NCBI GenBank assembly: GCA_036488085.1
Contig: DASXHZ010000030.1
Location: 1 to 25,442 of the forward strand
Direction of reading: 5' to 3'
DNA from: DASXHZ01 sp036488085
Lineage (GTDB): Bacteria; Acidobacteriota; Thermoanaerobaculia; Gp7-AA8
Length of the DNA: 25,442 bases
In this document: one piece after another, positions 1 through 8,582 of the stretch
How positions within the stretch are numbered: the stretch's first letter is position 1
How the letters are laid out: each line of letters begins with the position of its first letter
Notes under the pieces: model-generated
What the model was told of the DNA's origin: nothing
Database searches by the model: none
The model's input: only the letters and a program-made list of their open reading frames with translations
Made by a program: the position numbers and the translations under genes

Positions 1-1136
1 ACTTGATCCGGCAGATCGTGGAGCAGACGGTCCAGCAGATTCTCGAGAGTGAGATGGACGAGACGCTGGGAGCGCGGCGTAGCGAACGGACAGAAGAACG
101 AGCAGGACATCGAAGTGGGTACTACGACCGATCCTTCATCACGCGAGTGGGGAAGCTGGAGCTGCGGATTCCGCAGGATCGGAAAGGACTGTTTCGAACC
201 GAGTTATTCGAACGGTACCAGCGGAGTGAGAAAGCACTGTTCGCAGCCTTGACGGAGATGTACATCCAAGGGGTTTCGACACGGAAAGTGAAGGCGATCA
301 CCGAAGAGTTGTGCGGGCATTCGTTCAGCGCGAGCTCGATCAGCGAGATCACCAGGAAGCTCGATGGGCAGCTCGAAGCGTTCGCCACGCGGAGACTGGA
401 CGAAGCGTATCCATACGTGATTCTGGACGCGCGGTACGAGCGTATTCGCGACCAGGGGACGATCAATCACTACGCCGTGCTCATCGCCATCGGTATCAAC
501 CATGAAGGGCGGCGGTGCATCCTTGGAGTGGAGCTGGCCGAGCGGGAAAGCCGCAACAGCTGGGGCGAGTTCCTGCGCGGATTGCGAGAGCGCGGACTGC
601 ACGGAGTGGAGTTCGTGGTCAGCGACGATCACGCTGGGTTGAAGGCGGCCATCCGCGAGGTTCTGACCGACGCGTCGTGGCAGCGCTGCTACGTGCACTT
701 CCTTCGCAACGCTCCGGACTATCTGCCCCGCCACGGCGATCACGACTGTCTGCAGGAGCTGCGGTGGATCTATAGCAGACGCGATGTTGGTGAAGCACGG
801 CGTGATCTTGCCGCCTGGCTTGCCAAGTGGCAGGCCAAGTACTCGAAGCTATGCAACTGGGTGGAGGAGAACATCGAACAGACCCTGACGTTCTATCGGC
901 TACCTGCCGAGCATCACAAGCATATGAAGTCCACCAACATGCTCGAGAGGCTCAACGAAGAGATCAAACGGCGAACGTTGGTCGTACGGATCTTCCCCAA
1001 CGAAGCAAGCTGTCTTCGTCTGGTACGCGCCCTGGCTGTGGAGGTGCACGAGAACTGGATCGAAGCCACGCGCTACCTGAACATGGAGCTACTGGCCGAG
1101 CACAAGAAACTGCTCCTTCGCGAGGTCGCAGCGTGA
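1..1136 (+). CDS. IS256-family transposase (5' end cut by window edge)
   Basis: DDE transposase of the IS256 (mutator-like) family, which moves its insertion sequence by cut/copy-and-paste. The reading frame is open to the left edge. The first possible codon is TTG at 3, but family members normally have about 20-40 more N-terminal residues, so the true start lies outside the window. Counting from that TTG, 377 residues are visible. The likely catalytic triad is D142 (VILDARYE), D208 (VVSDDHAG) and E315 (STNMLERLNEE). The family C-x2-H motif is at C229/H232 (RCYVHFLRN). The C-terminal part (IKRRTLVVRIFPNE) is complete and ends in TGA, with no internal stop, so the gene looks functional. Terminal inverted repeats cannot be defined because the left end of the element is missing. 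It forms the left end of a mobile-element zone. Confidence 0.95.
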   Translation, partial: LIRQIVEQTVQQILESEMDETLGARRSERTEERAGHRSGYYDRSFITRVGKLELRIPQDRKGLFRTELFERYQRSEKALFAALTEMYIQGVSTRKVKAITEELCGHSFSASSISEITRKLDGQLEAFATRRLDEAYPYVILDARYERIRDQGTINHYAVLIAIGINHEGRRCILGVELAERESRNSWGEFLRGLRERGLHGVEFVVSDDHAGLKAAIREVLTDASWQRCYVHFLRNAPDYLPRHGDHDCLQELRWIYSRRDVGEARRDLAAWLAKWQAKYSKLCNWVEENIEQTLTFYRLPAEHHKHMKSTNMLERLNEEIKRRTLVVRIFPNEASCLRLVRALAVEVHENWIEATRYLNMELLAEHKKLLLREVAA

Positions 1137-1162
1137 GAAGGAACCGGGCTATGGAAGCTACC

Positions 1163-1205
1163 GTCCTGTGGAAAGCCGCGATGCAGCCGCGCCTTCCCAC
1201 AGGAC
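1163..1205. repeat. Imperfect inverted repeat downstream of the IS256 transposase
   Basis: An 11-base arm GTCCTGTGGAA (1163-1173) pairs with TTCCCACAGGAC (1194-1205), with one bulged base, around a GC-rich loop. It begins about 27 bp after the transposase stop. It could be a terminator-like hairpin or part of the right end of the element. There is no clear T-run after it. The remaining sequence to about 1380 contains further CCCACAG motifs (near 1239-1257) but no recognisable gene. Confidence 0.4.
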
Positions 1206-1380
1206 TTGGAAAACGCCGGCAAAAACCCGCCGCCGTTTCCCACAGCTCCCACAGCCCCTGCCACTAGAAAAAGAAATCCAAACCGAGGAGAACCAGACCG
1301 GAAGACCGATAACCCATTTTGCAGAACTTGACGTACACAACTCGATGATGACGCAAGCGTGTCCACACGTGTAGCCACAG

Positions 1381-1620
1381 GTGCGCCTCCGTTCCGCGCG
1401 TGCGTCTCTCAGCGAGCGCCTCCGTTAGCCACGCGTGCGTCTCTGTCAGCCACGCGTGCGCCTCTGTTAACCACGCACGCGGCTCTGTTAGCCGCGCGTG
1501 CGCCTCCGTCAGCGCGTCTCTGTTGGCCGCGCGCGCCTCTGTTAGCTATGCGTGCACCTCCGTAAACCACGCGCGCGCCTCCGTTAGCCGCCCGTGTGCC
1601 CCTGCTAACCACGCGTGCGC
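1381..1620. repeat. Degenerate 21-bp tandem repeat array
   Basis: About twelve head-to-tail units, most of them 21 bp long, each starting GCGTGCG and ending TTAGCCAC or a close variant. Clean 21-bp units start at 1433, 1454, 1475, 1550, 1571 and 1592; units at 1496, 1514 and 1531 are shortened to 17-19 bp, and the left end (1381-1432) is more decayed. Many unit junctions recreate the 8-bp palindrome CACGCGTG or a near match. The array ends about 20 bp before the stop codon of the tyrosine recombinase on the other strand. It has no spacers, so it is not a CRISPR array. A seven-residue repeat can be translated through it, but the frame continues into antisense of the recombinase, so a protein is unlikely. 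The function is unknown. Confidence 0.85.
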
Positions 1621-1639
1621 CGCGCGTAGCAGCGCCGGC

Positions 1640-2545
1640 TCACCGTCGCTGCAGGATGGTCTTCCGAGGATGCCGCTCGACCACACGCGACTTCAGCGCC
1701 GCATCCGCTACATGCGTGTAAATCTCTGTGGTGACGATACTTCGATGACCGAGCAGCCGCTGGACGTAACGGATGTCGACGCCTTCTTCCAGCAAATAGG
1801 TGGCGACCGAATGCCGAAACATGTGAGGCGTCACCCGCCGCGTGAGTGCAGCGCTCTCGCCGAGCTCACGCACCAGGCGGCGGATGTATTGCGGCGAGGC
1901 CGGGGCGCCCCGAGAGTTCACGAGAAACGACTCGATCTCACCGTCCCGGCCGTCCCGCTCGCAACGATAAGCCACGATCAAATCGCGGATGTCCGAGTCC
2001 GGGATGTACACCCGTCGCTGCCGGCTGCCCTTCCCGACGATCGTGATCACCCCCGCCGTCAGGTCGATGTCCTCATCCCGAAGCGCCGCCAGCTCCGCCA
2101 CCCGGATTCCGGTGGCGAAGAGCAACTCGGTCGCGACCCGACCCGTGAGGCTGCCGAAATCGGAACCAGCCCGATGCTCCAGAATAGCCGCCAGCTCCGC
2201 CCGCGACAGCACCCGCGGCAACCTCCGAGGCAGCCTGATGCGGAGCCGCACCCCGCGGAATGGGTCGTCAGCCAACCGCCCCCCATCCTCGAGCCATCGA
2301 AACAGCGACCGAACCGACGCCACATGCCTTTTGGCCGACGTCTCCTTCAGCCGATGTTCCGTAAACAAGTGCTCGACATACTGCGTCAACGTGTTCCGAT
2401 CGAACGACCCAACGTCCAGGCGCGCACCCGCAAACCTAGTAAATCGAGCAAGATCCAGCCGATACGCCCGAACCGTGTGATCAGACAACTTCCGCACGTT
2501 GGCGCAATCCCGAAGGAATTCCGAGCAAGCATGATCGATCCGCAC
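1640..2545 (-). CDS. Tyrosine recombinase, XerC/XerD type
   Basis: Site-specific tyrosine recombinase (phage-integrase superfamily), 301 aa, the size usual for XerC/XerD. The N-terminal SAM-like core-binding domain spans roughly residues 1-90 and the catalytic domain 110-295. All catalytic residues are visible: R148 (ATGIRVAEL), K172 (GKGSRQRRV), H241 and R244 (TPHMFRHSVAT), H267 (LLGHRSI) and the nucleophile Y276 (TEIYTHV). The start is a GTG at 2543-2545 preceded by a good ribosome-binding site (GGGAGG a few bases upstream). No xer-type dif site is evident and the gene lies between two insertion sequences, so it may belong to a mobile element and not be the housekeeping dimer-resolution enzyme. 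The repeat array at 1381-1620 lies immediately beyond its 3' end. Confidence 0.93.
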   Translation of the reverse strand: MRIDHACSEFLRDCANVRKLSDHTVRAYRLDLARFTRFAGARLDVGSFDRNTLTQYVEHLFTEHRLKETSAKRHVASVRSLFRWLEDGGRLADDPFRGVRLRIRLPRRLPRVLSRAELAAILEHRAGSDFGSLTGRVATELLFATGIRVAELAALRDEDIDLTAGVITIVGKGSRQRRVYIPDSDIRDLIVAYRCERDGRDGEIESFLVNSRGAPASPQYIRRLVRELGESAALTRRVTPHMFRHSVATYLLEEGVDIRYVQRLLGHRSIVTTEIYTHVADAALKSRVVERHPRKTILQRR

Positions 2546-2641
2546 TCCACCCTCCCGAACGTCTGTCTGATGGGAGAGTAAGGCAAGACGGGGTGAACCG
2601 AGGAAGGAAGGTCAATACGTGGGTCAAGGCTGAGCCTGCGA

Positions 2642-2674
2642 CGGTCGCCGCGACCCTGTTCCGCGCGGCGACCG
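2642..2674. repeat. Perfect 11-bp inverted repeat (hairpin)
   Basis: CGGTCGCCGCG (2642-2652) and its exact reverse complement (2664-2674) flank an 11-base loop, in the gap between the recombinase start and the IS630 remnant. No T-run follows on either strand, so it is not a canonical intrinsic terminator. It could still end transcription of the IS630 gene, bind a protein, or be an element end. The rest of the 2546-2708 gap holds nothing I recognise. Confidence 0.5.
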
Positions 2675-2708
2675 GTTGGGGGTAGGAAAAAGCAGAGAAG
2701 GAACACTC

Positions 2709-3545
2709 CTAGTGGAGTGTAAAGGATCGTTTGGGACCAGTAAGGCGGTGCTTCACGTCGACGTAACTCCAGCGAATCGGACGTGGCTTGTCGTTGTACC
2801 GAGTGATGTAGGTCATCCGCTTGCGGCGTAGGTCCGGTATCGAGGTGAAGACACCGCGACTGATCACGTCGCGCTCGATCTTGCTGAACCAGATCGCCAC
2901 TTGATTGAGCCAGGAGGAGTACGTGGGTGTGAAGTGGAGAGCAACGTTCGGATCGTCGACCAGGAACTGCTTCACGCGTTCGGTTTTATGAGCAGAGAAG
3001 ATTGTCCAGAATGATGTGGATCTCTTTGCCTTTCGGCTGCGACGACACGACCGCCAGAAGAAAGGCGACGAACTCTTCGCTCGTATGCCGAGCCGCTGTC
3101 TTCCCGATGACCTTTCCAGACTTCGTGTCTAGCGCCGTGTAGAGGGAAAGTGTTCCGTGCCGGTAGTACTCGAATCCGTGGCGTTCGAGTCGCCCCGGCG
3201 AGAACGGCAGTACCGGATCGAGGCGGTCGAGTGCTTGAATGGCAGTCTTCTCGTCCACGCAGAAAACAGCGGCGTGCTGCGGCGGGTTGACATACAAGCC
3301 GATCACGTCCGGCGCCTTCGTCTCGAAAGTCGGGATCGTTGGAGGCCATGTAGCGCTCGATCCAATGAACTTTCAAGTTTGCTCGCTTCCACACCGTCGC
3401 CACCAGCGTGTGACTGATCCCAAGTTTCTTTCCCAGCTTTCGGGTCGTCCAGCGCGTCGATCCATCAGTCGGCTTCCGCGAGGTCCATTTCAAGATGAGA
3501 GGTGCCGCACAATTCCGCATCGGGGAGTCAGGCCGCCGCGGGGAA
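2709..3545 (-). pseudogene. IS630-family transposase, frameshifted and 5'-truncated
   Basis: Three consecutive minus-strand frames together give one IS630/Tc1-type transposase. The helix-turn-helix part (TTRKLGKKLGISHTLVATV) is near 3400-3450. The catalytic core with VFCVDEKTAIQALD and IHIILDN lies at about 2999-3306. The C-terminal part (HFTPTYSSWLNQVAIWFSKIE) ends with TAG at 2709-2711. The first frameshift is one extra T within the T-run complementary to 3326-3328; removing it restores DFETKAPDVIGLYVN. The second is one extra base near 2999-3003; removing it restores DNFSAHKTERVKQF. The first ~50-70 residues usual for the family are absent, and the remnant stops within about 15 bp of the EAL-protein stop codon. 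The stop codon lies in a small palindrome (2704-2719, CACTCC/GGAGTG arms). The gene is inactive unless the frameshifts are sequencing errors. Confidence 0.9.
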
Positions 3546-3555
3546 CTCCGCTACC

Positions 3556-5673
3556 TTACTCCGTTGCCGGCAGCAGCGTGTTTAGCGCGGTCGCCCGCTC
3601 GGTGGCGGCTTCGCGGCGAACTACGACTTCGATGAACTCGGCGGGGGGGAGCGGCTTGCTGAACAGGAATCCCTGCAGGGAGGTGCAGCCGATGTTGGAT
3701 AGGAATTCTTGCTGCGCCTCGGTCTCTACTCCCTCGGCGACGACCTGGAGATCCAGCGTGCGGCCGAGGGCGACGATGGCGGAGACGATGGCTCGGTCTT
3801 CGGGATCGTGTTCGAGGTCGTGCACGAAGCCGCGGTCGATCTTCAGCTCCGTGGCCGGCAAGCGTTTGAGATAGAGCAGGCTCGAATAGCCGGTTCCGAA
3901 GTCGTCGATGGCGATGCGCACGCCCATGTCGAAGAGTTGCCGCAGGATCAGCGTGCTGGCGTCGGCGTCCCGCATGGCGGTCGATTCGGTGAACTCCAGC
4001 GTCAGGCAGCGGGCGATCAGGCCATGCCGCTCGAGTGTGTTCTTCACCGTCTCGATGAGCGCTGGATGTCCGAACTGGGCCGCCGACAGGTTCACGGCCA
4101 TCGTCCAGTTCCGGCGGCCCGCGTCGTGCCATTCGCGCATCTGACGGCAGGCCTCGTCCAGAACCCAATTGCCGAGGGGGACGATGAGGCCCGTTTTTTC
4201 GGCGAGCGGGATGAAGTCGTCCGGGAGAACGAGGCCGCGCGCGGGGTGCTGCCATCGCACGAGGGCTTCGACCCCGACGGCGTCGCCGCTGGCCGCGGAG
4301 AAGGTCGGCTGATAGTAGAGGATAAGCTCCTGGCGTTCGATCGCGCGACGCAGGTCCTGGATCAGCTCCATCTGGGCGTGGACGTGGGCGTTCATGGACG
4401 CCTCGAAGAAGCAGAACGAATCGCGGCCGACGGACTTCGCGTGATACATCGCGGCGTCGGCGTTCGCCAACAACTCGCGTTGGGTCGTACCGTTCTCCGG
4501 GTAGATGGCGATCCCGACGCTGACGGACATCGGGAGCTCGTGACCGTCGACGACGAAGGGCTCGCGAACGAGCGACAGGAGCTTTTCAGCGAGGAGTGCG
4601 GCATCGGCCGGCTCGGCGATCTCGCCGAGGAAGATGAATTCGTCGCCGCCGACGCGGGCGATCGTGTCCTGCTGCCGGATCTTCGGGCTGATCCGCTCGG
4701 CGACGTCGACCAGCAGGTGATCGCCGACGTCGTGACCGTATGCGTCATTGACCGCCTTGAAGCCATCGAGGTCGAGGAACATGAGGGCGAATCGCCTCTT
4801 CTCGCGGTTGGCGGTTCCGACGGCATCGTTCAACCGCTGCTCGAGGAGGATGCGGTTCGGGAGCTTCGTCAGCGTGTCATGCAACGCCAGGTAGGTGAGC
4901 TCCTGGTTCGCCTCGGCGAGAGAGATGGCGAGTTTCGCCGTGCGTGACTCCATTCGGAGGTCGAGCACGGAGATGATGAGGGTGATCGCCAGGATGGCCA
5001 TCGTCACGATGATGACGAGAAGGGCGAGCCAGCCGATGTTCACGCCACCCTTCGCCGCGCCGCAGATACTGCCGAGGGAGAACTGGGCTGCCGCCATTCC
5101 CGTGTAATGCATTCCGACGATGGCGGATCCCATGACGACGCCGGCGGCGGCGCGATAGAAGTAGACGCGGGAGCCTTGTTGCCGGAGGTGGAAGGCGATC
5201 CAGAGTGCCGCTCCCGAGGCGACGATGGCGATGACGACCGAGAGGATGAACAACGAGGGGGTGTAGTGGATCAGCGGGATCATGCGCAGCGCCGCCATGC
5301 CGGTGTAGTGCATGGAGGCGATGCCGAAACCCATCAGGATCGCGCCGAAGACGAGGCGCGACCATGGCAGATTCTGCTGGCACACGAGCCAGAGCGCGAA
5401 GACCGACGAGGCAATCGCGATGAGAAGGGAGAGGAAGGTGATGAACGGGTCGTAGCCGAGCGGGATCGGGAGGCTGAAGGCGAGCATCCCGATGAAGTGC
5501 ATCGACCAGATGCCGATGCCCATGGCCGTCGCGCCGCCCCCCAGCCACAACTGCGCTGACTTGCCGCGGGCGGTGACGATCCGTCCCGCCATATCGAGTG
5601 CCGTGTACGAGGCGAGAATCGCCACGAAAAACGAGGCTGCGACCAGCAGAGGATTGAAGGTGCTGACGTACAT
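3556..5673 (-). CDS. MHYT-GGDEF-EAL membrane protein (c-di-GMP cyclase/phosphodiesterase)
   Basis: Predicted inner-membrane protein of 705 aa that makes and/or degrades the second messenger c-di-GMP. The N-terminal MHYT sensor (about 1-240) has seven hydrophobic segments with motifs MHF (58-60), MHYT (121-124) and MHYT (188-191), thought in this family to bind a metal and sense O2, CO or NO. The GGDEF domain (about 265-425) has an intact GGDEF (342-346) and an intact inhibitory RxxD site (R333-D336). The EAL domain (about 435-685) keeps E469-A-L, LEFTES (559-564), DDFGTGYSSL (590-599), KIDRGF (611-616) and AEGVET (646-651), so phosphodiesterase activity is expected. I chose the ATG at 5671-5673 because MYVSTFNPLLV matches the family N-terminus; the open frame continues to 5976, but that extension is arginine/proline-rich and unlike MHYT proteins. 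No good ribosome-binding site is visible. Confidence 0.92.
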   Translation of the reverse strand: MYVSTFNPLLVAASFFVAILASYTALDMAGRIVTARGKSAQLWLGGGATAMGIGIWSMHFIGMLAFSLPIPLGYDPFITFLSLLIAIASSVFALWLVCQQNLPWSRLVFGAILMGFGIASMHYTGMAALRMIPLIHYTPSLFILSVVIAIVASGAALWIAFHLRQQGSRVYFYRAAAGVVMGSAIVGMHYTGMAAAQFSLGSICGAAKGGVNIGWLALLVIIVTMAILAITLIISVLDLRMESRTAKLAISLAEANQELTYLALHDTLTKLPNRILLEQRLNDAVGTANREKRRFALMFLDLDGFKAVNDAYGHDVGDHLLVDVAERISPKIRQQDTIARVGGDEFIFLGEIAEPADAALLAEKLLSLVREPFVVDGHELPMSVSVGIAIYPENGTTQRELLANADAAMYHAKSVGRDSFCFFEASMNAHVHAQMELIQDLRRAIERQELILYYQPTFSAASGDAVGVEALVRWQHPARGLVLPDDFIPLAEKTGLIVPLGNWVLDEACRQMREWHDAGRRNWTMAVNLSAAQFGHPALIETVKNTLERHGLIARCLTLEFTESTAMRDADASTLILRQLFDMGVRIAIDDFGTGYSSLLYLKRLPATELKIDRGFVHDLEHDPEDRAIVSAIVALGRTLDLQVVAEGVETEAQQEFLSNIGCTSLQGFLFSKPLPPAEFIEVVVRREAATERATALNTLLPATE

Positions 5674-5997
5674 GGTGGGAGGCCGGAGTCGGGATGATAC
5701 TCCGCCGGATGGGGCGCTTCGTCGGTAGACTCGAATGGTGATCGCGACGTTTCTCGCGCGGCAAGCGCAATCATCCTGACTGCCTTGCCTTCTCCTTCCG
5801 CGGCGAGATCGAGGAGGCGGTTCAGGTGATCCCCGGCGTCCGGCTCGCGGCGGCATTTCGTCATCTGTCGGCCAACGGTGCGTCAGGCGATGCCGCAGGG
5901 TGCCGAGTTGCGACGCGAGTGAGAAGGCGGCTCGCGGATGCTGCGCGGCAAGTCGGGCGGAGCACGATGCTCCCAAGGTCGAACGACCGACGGTCGC
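5674..5997. other. Gene-poor gap between ACP and MHYT-GGDEF-EAL genes
   Basis: About 320 bp without a convincing gene. On the minus strand a frame starting at an ATG near 5864 reads as a plausible soluble peptide (MTKCRREPDAGDHLNRLLD and onward) before running out of frame into the MHYT gene. It has no family signature and is probably chance or a remnant. The promoter for the c-di-GMP gene should lie here, but I see no clear -35/-10 pair. Confidence 0.4.
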
Positions 5998-6246
5998 TCA
6001 CGATCGGAGGAGTGCCCCGATCGCATCGACGATCGCTCCGACGGTCAGCGGCTCGGCTTGTCCGAGCAGCTCCGTGGCGATGACCACGCCGAAGCGTTCC
6101 TCGCATTCGAGCAGGACCTCGACGATTACCACGGAGTCGAGGCCGAGGCCAGTGCTCCCCGGCGGCAGCGTGTCGTGGAGTTCTGCGCCGTTTCCGCGCC
6201 GGCCGAGGATAGCGACCACGCCTGCGCGGATCAGAGTGCGAGTCAT
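5998..6246 (-). CDS. Acyl carrier protein, stand-alone
   Basis: An 82-aa acyl carrier protein that would carry an acyl or other thioester-linked group on a 4'-phosphopantetheine arm. The attachment site is S38 in GLGLDSVVIVE, and the following helix II (VIVEVLLECEERFGV) is typical of the family. The start codon ATG at 6244-6246 overlaps the TGA of the upstream YfhO-like gene (ATGA), which signals translational coupling and fixes the start. Its frame is open further upstream, but that part is antisense-like low-complexity sequence. No acyl-ACP synthase, ketosynthase or transferase partner lies nearby, so the cargo is unknown. It diverges in sequence from the usual fatty-acid AcpP, so a specialised role with the membrane partner is more likely. 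The family is sure; the pathway is not. Confidence 0.88.
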   Translation of the reverse strand: MTRTLIRAGVVAILGRRGNGAELHDTLPPGSTGLGLDSVVIVEVLLECEERFGVVIATELLGQAEPLTVGAIVDAIGALLRS

Positions 6247-8582
6247 GGGGTCCGCCTGACGGCGAGTCCGCCCGCAGCGAGCAGCAAACCGGCAAGCGAG
6301 ATGCCGAGGCCGGCGTGCCAGCCCGGCGGGACGTAGGCGAACCGCACGGTGTGTGAGCCTGGCGGGATCTCCACCGCACGGAACGCGTAGTTCGCGGCGA
6401 GGATCGGCGTCGGATGGCCGTCGACGGTGGCGGACCATCCGTTCATGTTGCTCTCCGAGCAAACGAGCAGGCCGGCGCGCGAGGTGTCGACGCGGATCAC
6501 CGCATCGTTGAGACCGAGTCGAAGCGCACGAGGCGTCACGGCGGGGCCGGGTGTCGATGGAAAGTGTGGCGACTTCTCGACGAAGACACTGCCGGGTGGC
6601 AAGGCGGGGAGGTCGTCGAGCACGTGCTTCGCGGCGGCGACCTCGTATTGCGAGGTGAACGTGTATCGAGGTTGCGTCGCACGCCGGACGAGATGCATGT
6701 AGTCGTCGGCGAAGAGCGTCTCGTATCCGCGCCGCGCGGTTTCCGCAAGGTTCGCCGCATCGCTCGAGACGATGGCGAAGTACTCGATGTTGGCGGCGTC
6801 GAGCACGCGCTCCGGCGGAATGCGGGTCGTCTCGCGCAGGATGACGTCGGGGATCGGGCCGAAGTAGCGGCCGTACAGCTCGTACATGCGCGTCGACGCG
6901 GTCAGGATCGAGTCAAGCGTCGGCAGCCGGAAGACGGACTCAGTGTTCGCCGGAAAGACCGGCATCGGGAGCACGCGTCCGCCGCTGTTCCGAGCCAGCA
7001 TGATCTCGACGTAGGGCGGCGGGCTTGACCAGTGGTCCCATCGCCGCGGACGCGGGTAGAAGCTGTTGCTGATCCCTTCCGCGGCGAGGACGAGCAGTGC
7101 GAGCGTCACGGCGACGCGCGATTGCGGTCGGCGCGACCCGATCCACCAAAGGGCAGCCGACAGGATGAGAAATACGACGAGGAGGCACCAGTCGGCGACC
7201 CACCGTGCGCCGTTCGGATGCACAGCCACCTGCGCGCGCGTGGCGATGCGGAGGGCGATCAGCCAGACGGCGAGCGCGGTGGCGGTGACGATCAACGGCC
7301 ACGTGTGGCGCCGCCGACTCGGCGGCGAATCGCCAGCACCACACAGAATCGCGTCGACGCCGAGAGCGGCGAGGAGTGCGACGGCGTAGGCGATACCGAT
7401 GCCGAGGTACGAGGCGTAGTGAAAATTGCGCAGGAACGGCACGGACGCGATCCACTGGATCGGCGGCAGGCCGATGAGCTTCATGGTGAAGAGCGCGACC
7501 GTGACGAGCGCCGTGAGCTGCAGCGTCCGCGCGCGGCCGTTCGCGGGACGCGTCAGGCTGCCGATCCCGCCCAGGAGAAGCGCCACGACGCCGGTGTAGT
7601 ACATGTGCTGTCCCAACACGCCGCCGACCGGAGGGTCGGAGTACGTTGCAACGCCTCCGTAGATCTTCGGGGAGAGAATCTGCGTGAGGAAGCTGGGAGG
7701 AAGCAGCATTTCGGCGGCGTGGCTGTAGTAGTCGCGGATCTGCGTCGTCTCCGCCATCAGGAGGATGGCGGGCAGATAGACGACGGCGACGATCGCCAAC
7801 GCCACGGCCGCGCCGGCCGCGAACCACGCCGCCGCCCGGAGGGTCGGCCGCGAGAGGATCAGGTAGACGACCGTCATCTCGAATGCCTGCAGCAATGCCG
7901 GCGGAAACGTGGCGGTCGCGACGAATGCGAATGCGAGCGCGAGCTGCGCGGCGCGTCGGGCTCCGGGCGCTTCGAGGAGACGCGCCGTCACGAGCAGCGG
8001 CAGCGAGAAGAAGATGATCGGCTGTCCGACGACCGACGGCGCCGTCATGACGACCGCGCCGGACAGCATGAACGCCATCGCCCCCGCCAGGGCCGCCGGC
8101 CAGTGCTCGACGTGCCGTCGGAGGAAGAGGTAGGTCAGGATGCCCGCCGTCAGGATCAGCAGGAGGATGTAAACGTTCGCGAGCAGGCCGCTGTTGCCGA
8201 GCAGTACGAGCAGGAGCGAGGGGGGAAAGAAATACGCTGGCACCAGCGAAGCGAACGATGGCGCGCCGCCGCCGAGGTATGGGTCCCAGAACGGGAACTC
8301 GCCGCGCCGGAGGCTGCGCCGGAGAAACTCACGCGACGGGTCGGTCTGCATCACGATCGACGCGAGGTCCCTGAAGTTCGGATAGAGGACGAGCCCGCGA
8401 CTCGTCCACTCCTCGACCGGCACCGGGTTCGGCCCCCGCATCCGGTAGTCGAGCGGATTGTGGCTGTCGGAACCGACGAGCGAGCGCCCGTCGAAGATGA
8501 CGTTGGCGAATGCAGCGATCACCAGCAGTGCGAGCAGCACCGTGACGATCCAGTCTTCGCGGCGAAGAGGGTTTTGTGGCAT
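6243..8582 (-). CDS. YfhO-like polytopic membrane protein (GT-C-type)
   Basis: A 779-aa inner-membrane protein with about a dozen hydrophobic segments in residues 10-510, then a soluble C-terminal domain and a last membrane helix (GLGISLAGLLLAAGGLAV). The N-terminal pattern (DWIVTVLLALLV, then FRDLASIVMQTDPSREFLRRSLRRGEFPFWDPYLGGG in pieces) and the C-terminal GWSATVDGHPTPILAANYAF followed by PPGSHTVRFAYVPPG are characteristic of the YfhO family. Some YfhO members glycosylate lipoteichoic acid from lipid-linked sugars; in Gram-negatives the substrate is generally not known. The acidic and aromatic stretch in the first loop (GSDSHNPLDYRMRGPNPVP) is where GT-C enzymes carry catalytic acids, which is inference here. 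Start ATG 8580-8582 with a weak GAGAG upstream. It is coupled to the acyl carrier protein downstream by ATGA and transcribed divergently from the phospholipase C operon. Confidence 0.85.
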   Translation of the reverse strand: MPQNPLRREDWIVTVLLALLVIAAFANVIFDGRSLVGSDSHNPLDYRMRGPNPVPVEEWTSRGLVLYPNFRDLASIVMQTDPSREFLRRSLRRGEFPFWDPYLGGGAPSFASLVPAYFFPPSLLLVLLGNSGLLANVYILLLILTAGILTYLFLRRHVEHWPAALAGAMAFMLSGAVVMTAPSVVGQPIIFFSLPLLVTARLLEAPGARRAAQLALAFAFVATATFPPALLQAFEMTVVYLILSRPTLRAAAWFAAGAAVALAIVAVVYLPAILLMAETTQIRDYYSHAAEMLLPPSFLTQILSPKIYGGVATYSDPPVGGVLGQHMYYTGVVALLLGGIGSLTRPANGRARTLQLTALVTVALFTMKLIGLPPIQWIASVPFLRNFHYASYLGIGIAYAVALLAALGVDAILCGAGDSPPSRRRHTWPLIVTATALAVWLIALRIATRAQVAVHPNGARWVADWCLLVVFLILSAALWWIGSRRPQSRVAVTLALLVLAAEGISNSFYPRPRRWDHWSSPPPYVEIMLARNSGGRVLPMPVFPANTESVFRLPTLDSILTASTRMYELYGRYFGPIPDVILRETTRIPPERVLDAANIEYFAIVSSDAANLAETARRGYETLFADDYMHLVRRATQPRYTFTSQYEVAAAKHVLDDLPALPPGSVFVEKSPHFPSTPGPAVTPRALRLGLNDAVIRVDTSRAGLLVCSESNMNGWSATVDGHPTPILAANYAFRAVEIPPGSHTVRFAYVPPGWHAGLGISLAGLLLAAGGLAVRRTP

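Noticed and set aside
1381..1620. CRISPR array
   Set aside because: Units are directly adjacent with no unique spacers and are degenerate, and there are no cas genes in the window.
1400..2581. 393-codon plus-strand frame beginning with seven-residue ASVSHAC-type repeats
   Set aside because: The repeats come from the 21-bp DNA array and the rest is antisense to the tyrosine recombinase with all its catalytic residues, so a real protein is unlikely.
3709..4947. 412-codon plus-strand frame opposite the GGDEF-EAL gene
   Set aside because: Antisense shadow; the GGDEF and EAL motifs on the minus strand are complete.
5334..5864. Minus-strand frame starting MTKCRREPDAGDHLNRLLD
   Set aside because: It looks mildly protein-like for about 50 residues but then runs out of frame through the MHYT domain, with no family signature.
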